A stretch of DNA of 43,388 bases from Zychaea mexicana (lineage: Eukaryota > Mucoromycota > Mucoromycetes > Mucorales > Lichtheimiaceae): positions 1 to 43,388 of the forward strand of contig NW_026516877.1 of NCBI RefSeq assembly GCF_025766255.1. The letters run 5' to 3'. This document shows positions 31,655 through 41,113 of this stretch, one piece after another. Every line of letters begins with the position of its first letter. Within the stretch, counting starts at the first letter, position 1. The notes under the pieces were generated by a model that ran no database searches, was not told the DNA's origin, and saw only the letters and a program-made list of their open reading frames with translations. The position numbers and the translations under genes are program-made.

Positions 31655-34600
31655 TTATCGCCTATCGCGATCACGTCTTCTACTACTCTTGTCTCGACTT
31701 TTATCCCTGTCCTCCGTCTCACGTCGTCGGCTTCTCTCTCGACTTTTGTCCTTTTCGTGGCCTCTGTCCCGATACTTTGATGAATGGTGTCTTGAACTAC
31801 GATGAGATGATCTGGAAGAAGTGTGTCGTTCTCTGTGAGATTGAGAAGTTGTTGGTAAGCAATCTTTAATAAATGACAATACTGTTGCTGCAGTTTTACT
31901 AGAAACATCTATAATTTTATGTTTGAGCTGACCTGGATTTGGACGGAGATCGTGAGCGGCTTGTTGAACGTCTGCGGCTCCGGCTTTCGCGCTTGCTGCT
32001 ACTGTTCTTATGAGAAGACGAAGGGGCATTGGCTGCACCACTAGGTGATCTGGAACGTGATGTTCGGCTACGCGATCTTCGGCGGCTACTACGATGACTA
32101 TCTCTTCGAGGTGACCGAGAGCGCGAGCCGGGCGATCTCGACCGTCTGCTACTGTGATGTCTGCTACTGCTGCTTCGATATCTGATACTGCTGCCTCCAA
32201 CGATAGCATCACCACCACCGCTGCTGCTGCTTTTTTGATGATGTGCATACCTCTCCCGTTCAGCACGTGGAGCAGTAGGAATCGCTTCATCAGGACCAGC
32301 CATATCGACGCCCTTTTGTTGATCCGATCGTTCATTATCATCTCCTCCTCCTCTTCGTGCGCCACCCTCTTCTTCGCCATCATGTCGATGCTTTTTGTTG
32401 GAGTGGATGCTATTGTTATGATTATCTATATCCATGCTTCTTCGTCGACCTGTAAAGATCTTGCCACCTCGCATCATCATTCCACCACGTCCGCCCCGGC
32501 CACCGAACCCGCCCCGTGGGTTAAACGATATAGGACCTCCAGGGCCACCAAATTGCATTATATCTTGAGGAGGTATACCCGGGAACGGTCCGCCCATACC
32601 ACCAAACATTTCTTCTGGAGGAAATGTGCCCGGGAAGCCTGTTGGATTCATAAACGGAGGTCGAGGCATACCCGGAGGACCGCCAGGGCCACTCATTGGT
32701 ATATCCATATCAGGCCCACCGAAATCTGGCGGCATACCTATATAATATTCAATAAATATACGTACATATATATTTTGTTAAGATAAAATAAATACATAAC
32801 GATACCGAGTTACTTGACTATTAGCGATACTACTAATCAATTTACTATTATTGACTATACTATGTGAACAAAAGAAACATTATATACATTACCTTCACCC
32901 ATACCAAATCCGCCTCCGCCTCCTCCACCTCCTCCTCCAGCAGCCGCAGCAGCCAATCTCATTTGCATCAAGGCCATGGGATTCATTCCTGGCGGCATAC
33001 CCATCATCCAGTTCATGTCACCTGGCGAGTGGCCGCCCAACATCATTGGGTTGTTGCCAAAAGGTGGTCCGCCGCCACCGCCACCAGGTCCACTAGATCC
33101 GCCACCCATACTGTCAGGCATTGAGCCATCTTGCTTGTGTTTATTGCCTCGCGGTGTACGTTCTTCGGATTCAAAAACCTGAATAGGCATACCGCCCTTG
33201 TTGGTATGTTGCGGCACGTTATTTCTTGCCTAATCATTTAGTTAATCAAGCCAGTTAGCAAGATGCATTAACTCTACCAATTCAGATAATATTATATGTA
33301 AATGTACATATTCTACCTAATTTGTATACTTACTTCATGAACTGGTCCTTCTTTTTCGGCAGCTTGTTGACGCTGATACGATTGTTGCGATGGTTGTGGT
33401 AGTGGCTCTTCCTCTATCTTGCTCTCAGTTTGTTGCTGCTCTGGTTGCTGTTGAATATTGGTATTATCATTTCCTTCTCCTTCTCCTCCCACTGCTGCCG
33501 CCGACGCCGCCGCTGCTGCTGCTGCTTCTGCTTCCTTGCTTTGCTGTTGTTCCTTATATGCTTGTATAGTATTTCTCAATGATCGATTAGGGATAACAGC
33601 GCTTGAGGCCACGCCTTCTTTACCACAAACAGGACATGTGCTTGTTTTGTCGAGCTCCTTAGTGATACCTAATAGAAAAATTATTTTTTTACATATCTTA
33701 TGAGTACACGATAATTAACGAAAAACATACAAATGATAGGGATAATGAAAAGAAAATGAAATGCTATTATAATCTATTGCCATCATCCGTGTACAGTATT
33801 TTCTTTTCATCCTCTTCTTTCTTTACGTCTTCTATACATTACAAATCCTCTACCCCGCTCCACAGATCATTCACCGAGTTTGCATGGATCCCTGCCGACT
33901 GTCCAGCTGCTAATGATGCCAAAAATCCCCCGCATCCGAGAGTGGTAAGAGTAAATGCAGCAATCCATCCGTGAACTCACTCCTCACCTCTACCTATTCT
34001 TTCCCCCACAATATCCCAGACGATCTCACGCACAGCTCAAATCCAGCCAGCCAGCCCACCTCTACCATATAAAAAGATTAATGCTTTCCAGTAGCTGGAA
34101 AGCATAAGAGAAAAAGAGATATAAACAAAGGAGTTGTGTGTTGATGCGCCCGATTTGATGATGATCCGCATTGAAAGGGTATTGATCGCTCTCGCTCTTG
34201 AAAAGTAGAGATAGTACAAGTAGCAGTAGTAGTACAATACGCACTAGTGGGTGCCATAGCAGAGATATGCAACGACAAAGGTGCATCCACTTTATACGAT
34301 CCCATCAGCGCGTATGATTGTATATGTATAGTAGAATAAAAAGAAGGAGGAAAAAGAAAAGAAAACGAGTACAACGATGATGGAAATAATATAAATAATA
34401 TAGCTTTGTACGTACACTCTTTACAGAACGACTTGCCACAGCATGGTACCAGGACCGCATCCTTCATCAAATTTCCACAGATTCGACAGATCAGTTCGTT
34501 GGGTTGCTGTTTCATGGAGGAAGAAGTTGCATCTCCTGCTGTTATAGCACCACCTCGCTGCTGATGCAAGTGTTGTTGATGTTGCTGACCAGACGGGCTA

Positions 34601-35367
34601 GTTTTTAATATAAGAACGAAGAAAACATTGATTGTCAAACATTTCTATGTACGTATAACTCATTCCCTGATATAATATTAGCAAAACACGTTACCTTCCA
34701 TTCACCCCTGGTCTCGGTACGAATTGGCCTTTTGGTACGTTTGGACAATAGTAAATCCAATGGCCTGATAGTAATAATAATGATAATAAAATCGCATAGT
34801 CAGTATCGCCAAAACAACATAAAATATTACGTGCATCCATATAGATATATAATCACCTGGCTGTCGACACTTAAAGCAAACATATCCCACTGGTGGTTTT
34901 TGTGTTTCTGGTGGTATAGTGGATTGACTACTGCCGCCACCGCCGCTTACTCCACCAACAACCCCACCCATGCCACCGGCAGCACCACCGCCCATGTTGG
35001 GTCTTTGATGCATTTGTTGCATTTGCTGTTGCAACATCATTTGTTGAAAGTGAAGTTGCGGGTTCAGCATGGCCATATTCATCATTGGATTGAATCCTGG
35101 TGCGCTCATCATTGGATTGCCAAACGGCTGTGGCGATCGCATATTCGGTTTAGGACTCGCACCGCTTGTACTAAAGATTTATTTTGATCCAACAACAAAA
35201 GAAAAGCACTTAGATTTCGCAATTCATTTATTTTGTTTTTTCCGTAGAAAAAGATAAAGGAATGATTACCTTGGAAGTTGATCTTGTTGTTCATCCCATT
35301 GATCAGAGGTTTGTTGAAACATGGCCTGGATCTTGTCTTCTTCACTCTTTGAGTCTTGTTCGGTCAT
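31655..35367 (-). CDS. Mpe1/RBBP6-like RING protein of mRNA 3'-end processing, no DWNN domain
   Basis: Eight exons on minus: 35367-35270, 35170-34857, 34764-34695, 34597-34416, 33668-33334, 33229-32893, 32737-31933, 31832-31655. Phases agree and give 772 residues. Order: EEDKIQAMFQQTSDQWDEQQ (residues about 10-30), a Met/Gln-rich linker, zinc knuckle CFKCRQPGHWIYYC (131-144), RING/U-box-like domain with Cys 198, 201, 213/214, 219, 222, 233 and 236 (ICRIC, PCCGKSFCKEC, TCPVC), Gly/Pro/Met-rich segments, and a long Arg-Ser C-terminus. Family members (yeast Mpe1, human RBBP6) belong to the cleavage and polyadenylation factor in the nucleus. They normally begin with a ubiquitin-like DWNN domain; none is found upstream to 36000. 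The intron that splits the codon of Cys 222 is about 747 nt, far longer than the others. The leader is C/T-rich. Confidence 0.88.
33669..34415 (-). other. Outsized intron inside the RING domain
   Basis: Bounded by T|GTACGT and TATTAG|GT, the intron interrupts the codon for Cys 222 of the Mpe1-like protein. It is several times longer than the neighbouring introns (roughly 60-200 nt). I tested intermediate acceptors for an extra exon that would supply a Cys codon and keep the frame; none did. No clear box C/D or H/ACA snoRNA was identified. Confidence 0.6.
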
Positions 35368-35399
35368 ATTTTCAGCAAGTTGAGAAAGAAAAGAAGGCG

Positions 35400-35939
35400 G
35401 GCTGGGCTGGCGCGACTTTTACTCTCTTTTTTTTTGGCGTGAGCGGGAGCCTAAGTCGATATACATGAAATGTGCCTCAATATATCACCGACTTCATTAC
35501 TTATCCCAGCTTTTACTGTTAATTACGATATTGATGCGCTCCAGCTCTCTTTTTTAACGACTATCTTAAGTGCCATTACAGGCAGTGTATATTTTACTGC
35601 CTGCAACGTTGTGGTGGAGCAGTTTACATATGCAGGGCTGTTAATATCGCTGCGAGACAACAGACAGTGAACACGATCTTTTCCACTAGGATTCTGCCAT
35701 TGGAAAATACTTACTGTAAATAACCATTTTATCCACCGCTTCTATAGTCATCTTCCTCCTAATTGACCTTTGGCTCATCCAGTTGCCATGATGAGCTAGC
35801 AAACTGATAGTAGTACAGCTCCCTGCTTCCTCTTTTTAAAGCAATTATCAGTATGTGTTATTGGTACCCTTGTCGCGCATTTCTTCTCACTTTCGTTCAA
35901 TTTCTTCCTATCAATGAGATACCAACTTAGCGGGCTATA
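35400..35939. other. Upstream region of the Mpe1-like gene
   Basis: Immediately upstream of the start (minus strand) is a purine-run and C/T-rich leader. A 66-codon plus-strand open piece (35470-35670) has no recognisable domain. No DWNN-like coding sequence is present on the minus strand here. Confidence 0.45.
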
Positions 35940-37380
35940 TCAGAGGTAATTTGACGCTTTTACTGGAGCTGGTGAATACCATCAACACACTAGCTGACAG
36001 TTCAACAGCATACATGGCAATAAATTTACTTATTTTTTCGAAGCCATCATTCTCCATCTATCTGTGGAGCAACCTGATTTGCATGACAAGAAAGACAAAT
36101 ACGGCTTTCCGCTAGACATGCTCGTCAATTGGGGCGACCAAGGTCCTTCCACCCGGTGCAAATGGGCTTTTGTAAAACGTTCGAATGCTACACCCTATCA
36201 TCCAGAAGCAGTGATTATGTGGAATGGGCAGAGGAGTTTTTTTGATGACATGTACTGGATGCAATATCTCGTCGATTTTGTTGTCGCGATCTACGCAAGA
36301 TAGCAGTATGCTATCACAATCCAAGAATTTCAAAAAACGGTTCAATGAGAAAGTAATTGTACCTTTTGTATGCTTTTTTTTATTCTCTATTTCAAGTAAT
36401 TAAGTAATACAAAGGTTTTTGATTCGCTGTCCTGGCACTTATTTCTTCATTTCAGTAATTTTTTCCTGAAATGTGATTTAGGGTGACACTGATGAATGTG
36501 AAGACTGCGATACGACCCGTGTGTATTGTCGAGAGGCACCAGAACTCACAGGGTTCTACATTGAAGATTTCTTACCATTACCGCCACCACCACCACCACT
36601 TAACAAACATGGCTGATATGTCAGCGACGGCGTTTTCTTTACTGTTCTAGTCTCTTTTAAAGAAAATGCATCAATGCCTCTTTGGCGCTGATATTGAAGA
36701 CCATGCCGTTGAAAGTCTGTTATTATAAGCCTTGCAAAAAGGCGGTATCAATTGTGGCGGTTATATTCTCTTAAATGATCCCATCTTTGAACTCTCGTAC
36801 CTGGAAGATAAGGCGCTGAGACGAGATTATAGCTTACAGACCGCCAAGGCTACAGCAACGTCGGTTAGCGCAAAACAGGGACGACACGAAGCCTCAAAAC
36901 ATTGTCGCAGATACCCTCCCGGCTAGGCAAGAAGAAGGAGGAGAAGGAGGGGATGATGAGAAGCTCATTGAGTTATCTACGATGTCGAAGCATTTCATGC
37001 GCGAGAACTGCTTGCGAAAACTATCAACCATTGAAAGTGCACAGTCTGTGGCGGCAGTATCGAAGGCCCGATGTACCCAATTACAGTTTAAAATCGGCCC
37101 ACGATTATGCTCATACTAGTATACGGTCAATCTACTGCAGTATCCGCTGCCACAAGAAAAGGGAACTCTTTATACCGTGTACAATGACATGACAATTACT
37201 TTCAAAGGAGCCGATTATGCAGTCCCCCACCATCCCTTTAATTTGAGCCCAAACATTTATCGCCCTTCCGTCGCAGAAATGGAGACAATCATGAAGAGCT
37301 TCGCTTTTTGTTACTTCAATACTTCCGAAAGCTTTTAAACAGATCAAAAATATGCCAAAAAGCACGAAATACAATCGTAG
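35940..37380 (+). pseudogene. Decayed coding relic, unknown large protein
   Basis: A chain of plus-strand pieces reads like a broken gene: HGNKFTYFFEAIILHLSVEQ and KYGFPLDMLVNWGDQGPSTR with VIMWNGQRSFFDDMYWMQYL (36010-36303), ECEDCDTTRVYCREAPELTG with FYIEDFLPLPPPPPP (36490-36600), GGINCGGYILLNDPIFELSY (36740-36800), MSKHFMRENCLRKLSTIESA (near 36980), and MTITFKGADYAVPHHPFNLS (near 37190). Stops and frame changes separate them and good splice sites are lacking, so I read it as a pseudogene rather than a multi-exon gene. It leads directly into repeat copy I2. The family is not recognised. Confidence 0.45.
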
Positions 37381-37424
37381 ACTTTTAATGGCTGGCTGAA
37401 ATGTTGATTTGCAGAGCTGAGCTC

Positions 37425-37985
37425 ATTGTTCTTTATCATTTGCATATAAAGAATTAAAACAAGATACTCATGGTATCGACTATCAAACTAGAGACGAAAA
37501 TATCATATATGGCGCCATCATTCAACGTTAGAAAAAATAGTGTTGCCGCGTTTAACTCCTATATCCCACGAGTAGCATTGTGAGCCTCCACCCTCCCTCC
37601 CTTCACAGACTCACATGCGCACACCGTCTAAAAGGATGCAACAGCTGTATTTTACTGATGTAACTCTTTACACATAGTAAAGGCTTATGGAGGTACAACA
37701 CTTAAGACCATAATTATTTTACCAATCCGCCTTTTCCACTCTTTCTTAAGTTCGTAGAAGCGTGCTATTGCTTTTGTTGAAGGAGTGATTTGCCTGGAAC
37801 GTAATCATGGGTACAGTTACCCTTGGCGCATTTTAATAATTTGTACAGTAAAATCACAATGCAATTTTTTCTTGTGTCGTAAAAAAAAAACGATCAGGGT
37901 AACGTCGCACCTTATGCACGGAATTGACGGGGTATATGTGGAAGGTTGGTATGGGTAGCAATGAGAACAAACAAAGCTCTCTTTG
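37425..37985 (+). repeat. Copy I2 of an unknown coding relic
   Basis: Partner of 24865-25345 in inverted orientation. It carries ATATCATATATGGCGCC, AAAAATAGTGTTGCCGCG, ACAGCTGTATTTTACTGA and CAGGGTAACGTCGCACC. Coding potential parallels the other copy but has stops. It follows the relic at 35940-37380 on the same strand, so the two may be parts of one former gene. Confidence 0.7.
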
Positions 37986-39580
37986 AAGATTGTGGCTTCT
38001 GCAAATTGCATGCGATTTTTCCAAACCTGTACTGCTCAAACACGTTAATGTCGTTTCAAAAGTGGAAACATTCTGCGCCCCAATCCACGTCGTTGACTTA
38101 ATGAGAATAAGATTAAATATAAATCATCATTTGTGGTGGATAGTGGAGCTCCGTAAGTGTTGGTTGAACTGGTCAACAGATTCTTGGGTGGCCAGTAGCC
38201 AATCTATACATGCGGTGGATGGCGCTGTTGCCCTGTACGAGTAGGAACAGTATATCAGTAAGCCTCTTTTCTCATCTATAATGAATGCGCCATATAGAGC
38301 AACATTTAATAAATCAACAATAATACGCCGCAAAAACACATCTCTTAATCACCCACTGTGCCTAGACAGTCAGCATTTTAGCAGGTGCTGTTTTGAGCAT
38401 ATGCAAATGCGAAGAATCGAAACGCGATGGCGACGAAGACGGAGTCGGCGAAGGGGAAAGAGAAATTGGAGGTTGGTGAATTTTAAGTCGTTAAACATTC
38501 TCGAAAGGCTTATTATCAAAAAGTGCCTCAATTCTATGCAATGTGGTAGAAATGTGGGAAGTAGCATTTGAAGTAGTCCGGAGGGCGACTATCTTTTACG
38601 CATCATGTTTCAATTTCACTCTCACTGACACTTCCTGATACTCTGTCAAGATTTTTATCAACTCTTCTACTTAATCATATTGGATGAAGTGTTGCAGGAG
38701 ATATATTTGTAGGTAGCATCGTCAAGACCGACAAAGAAACGATATCAAAAGAGCTACTTGCTCTAATATTATGACAGAAATTGTGGCAGACGAGCAGCAA
38801 GAGACGATGGTGAAAGAAACTAGATAAGACACAAAAAGAGAAACAATCACCACAGAGATTGTAGTACCCGATCACATCTACCTTAAAAACCACCAGCGAC
38901 CAGCGCATAATATCGAATGAAGATATTCTTCGGGGCAACATTGACGACGGCGGCAGCGATGAGCCTATGTATAGTGTACATACGATACAATAGATTTCTT
39001 GAGAAAAACTGCTTTTGATATGAGTGATTCAATTTTGTACAATGATATTATGACCACCGCTAATGCTACTGCATCTCAATCTACACATACCTCTACATCT
39101 ACTGGTGAGTAGTCATACACCAAAAAACAATTACATTCCAGTTTGTGTTTTACGTATAAATGTATATCATCAAAACTAGGATCACTGTTTACCTGCATAT
39201 ACGAGAATAGATTTAGTATTATACAAATGTTGAAGACTATAAATTCTAGTCAAGTGCGTGTCTCCTTATTCGTTTTCACGATCGCGTCAGATTTTAAAAT
39301 ATGCATTCTAGTCTAGGGCGCTGCTACTCATATATAGCAGCATAGTATACCAAATGCGAGAACATAAAAAAGTATTGATTGAGTGAGAGCAGTAAACTGG
39401 CTGGGGAGTTTATATGCGAGCTGCAAAAGTCGGGCCAGGTGGTGTATACATGTATAATAAGCCATGATGAAAAACAAATTTATGCTCGCCTAGCAGCACA
39501 GCACTTTAGCATCACAGTAATGTGATACGCAGTGGTATGGTAATGAAGTATAAAAAAAAATAGTAAAAGACAACCGGTGG
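37986..39580. other. Gene-free stretch
   Basis: Short open pieces only. A start at 39020 followed by SILYNDIMTTANATAS and a GTGAGT site at 39103 could be a first coding exon, but no convincing continuation was found. No RNA gene or repeat is recognised before the tRNA. Confidence 0.4.
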
Positions 39581-39582
39581 TG

Positions 39583-39588
39583 AAAAAA
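39583..39588 (-). terminator. Probable RNA polymerase III terminator
   Basis: A run of six T on the minus strand about 38 bp beyond the tRNA 3' end. The T-run closer to the gene (TCTTT) is interrupted, so this one is the likelier stop. Confidence 0.5.
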
Positions 39589-39625
39589 GGACTTGCTTCA
39601 ATTTAGAAGCTCAATCTCCTAAAGA

Positions 39626-39697
39626 AGGTCTCGCCGAGATTCGAACTCGGATAATGAGATTCAGAGTCTCATATGCTAACCATTACATCACGAAACC
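39626..39697 (-). tRNA. tRNA-Gln (anticodon CTG)
   Basis: 72-nt cloverleaf on minus. The acceptor stem GGTTTCG pairs with CGAGACC (one G-T pair), and the discriminator is T. The D arm contains AATGGTTAGCAT. The anticodon stem is TGAGA/TCTCA with loop CTCTGAA, giving anticodon CTG (reads CAG, Gln). The T arm is CCGAG-TTCGAAT-CTCGG. There is no intron. The 3' CCA is not encoded, as usual in eukaryotes. It stands about 140 bp from the LINE ORF1 start, on the opposite strand. Confidence 0.95.
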
Positions 39698-39835
39698 ACT
39701 CTTGTTCCGCTATTCATCACTTTTTGAGTAGTTTTCAGAGTTTACGCAAAACTGTTAGAAAAAACACCAAAAAACTCTTCAAAAATTCAACAAAAAACCC
39801 CCACTCCTTCTCGTAAGCGCCGCGACCATCCTACC

Positions 39836-41113
39836 ATGGACACCAGCAGCACTACGAAGAAATTCCAGTTCAATCGCGACGGCATTGAGCACCATTTCGC
39901 TGATTCCACTTCTGAATCAGCAAATGCACCATTCACCACCACCATCCCGACCAACATCGACTTTGGGATCAGCACCGCCCCATCCGCCACCACATCCGCA
40001 TCCATCCATCCATCATCCACCGATTCCGACCTTCGCGCTGTGATTGCCAACCTCAACAGCACTATTGCTGGCTTGAGAGACGATTTGCAGGGCTTACGCG
40101 CAGACAATGCTAGCCTGCGCAAGCAGTTGTTTGCCGCCCTCGGAATTCAACCGCCGACCACGCGCACAGACCACCAAACCACCACCACTACCAGCACCAC
40201 CAACAACGACGACTCGACGACCGCCGATTCGCTCATGGCATCGCGCCATGCACCGAAATCGGTGAAATCGCCTGCATCTGCCGCCACCACCAAGCTCACC
40301 AAGTCGCACGCTGCCAAAGGCAAAACGTCCACGGCAGCCAAGACCACCCACCACCCCAATAACAACAGCAACAACAACAACAACAACAACAACAACAAAA
40401 AACCTTCTTCCTGGGCAGCTGTAGCTGCTAAAAACACCCCACCAAAAGGGAAGAAGCGTCCCACCAACACCGCCACCACCAAGTCCCTCGCTGTCCGTGC
40501 CCTCCAAGAAAGCACAGGCCCATCGCAGTTCGACTTTGTGTACGTTCCTTGCCGCCACCACCTTCGCTACCATGATATCCGCAAGTTTATCAGCAGCCTG
40601 AAGATCCAGCAATCTCGTGTGCTGGACATTTACTTCCCAGCAAGAGGCACAGTTGCTCTCCTTGTCCACCACGACTTTAAGGACGAGTTAATTCGTTGCC
40701 TCAACGCCGAAAAAGTTACCCCCCGCACCACTTTCAACCAACTCGACGCATCCGTCATTGGCGATGCCAAGTACGCCAACGACAGTCAAGAAGCCCGCCT
40801 TGCCCTCGCTCAGCAACTATTTGCTGAGAGGATCAAACGCACTTGCCTTCGCCTTCCACGAAAAATAGGCATCAGCATCGCTCGTTTCTTCGCTTCTCCT
40901 GCCGCTGGTGCCTTGCAACTCGATAGTACCTGGTGGTCAGCATTTCTTGCCGAGTACAACCCACCAACACAACAACCAAGCACACCACCTGCACCAACAC
41001 CAACCACCACTAACAACGCCACCGCCACAACAACCGACGACGTCGAAATGGGTGAAGATACGCCCAACGACAACGACGACTCCCCCAACAGCAGCGAACA
41101 GCAACATCAATGA
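39836..41113 (+). CDS. LINE ORF1 protein
   Basis: 425 residues, starting at ATG 39836 in context CTACCATGG. ORF1 proteins bind element RNA and assemble the ribonucleoprotein. Residues 64-99 form a heptad-like coiled coil (DLRAVIANLNSTIAGLRDDL, then RADNASLRKQL), suited to oligomerisation. Residues about 110-225 are Thr/Lys/Ala-rich and basic with a poly-Asn run (near 176-190). Residues about 228-375 form a globular part (FDFVYVPCRHHLRYHDIRKF, LDIYFPARGTVALLVHHDF, WWSAFLAEY) that I recognise from Mucorales LINE ORF1s and that may be an RNA-binding fold. The C-terminus is Pro/Thr-rich then acidic. No CCHC knuckle is seen. Its TGA overlaps the ORF2 ATG (ATGA). Confidence 0.85.
   Translation: MDTSSTTKKFQFNRDGIEHHFADSTSESANAPFTTTIPTNIDFGISTAPSATTSASIHPSSTDSDLRAVIANLNSTIAGLRDDLQGLRADNASLRKQLFAALGIQPPTTRTDHQTTTTTSTTNNDDSTTADSLMASRHAPKSVKSPASAATTKLTKSHAAKGKTSTAAKTTHHPNNNSNNNNNNNNNKKPSSWAAVAAKNTPPKGKKRPTNTATTKSLAVRALQESTGPSQFDFVYVPCRHHLRYHDIRKFISSLKIQQSRVLDIYFPARGTVALLVHHDFKDELIRCLNAEKVTPRTTFNQLDASVIGDAKYANDSQEARLALAQQLFAERIKRTCLRLPRKIGISIARFFASPAAGALQLDSTWWSAFLAEYNPPTQQPSTPPAPTPTTTNNATATTTDDVEMGEDTPNDNDDSPNSSEQQHQ

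Noticed and set aside
39020..39110. Small first coding exon (SILYNDIMTTANATAS) with a GTGAGT donor
   Set aside because: No downstream exon with supporting coding potential or family match was found.
40094..40672. 192-codon minus-strand ORF
   Set aside because: It is antisense of LINE ORF1; the Val/Gly runs come from the Thr/Asn-rich plus-strand coding.
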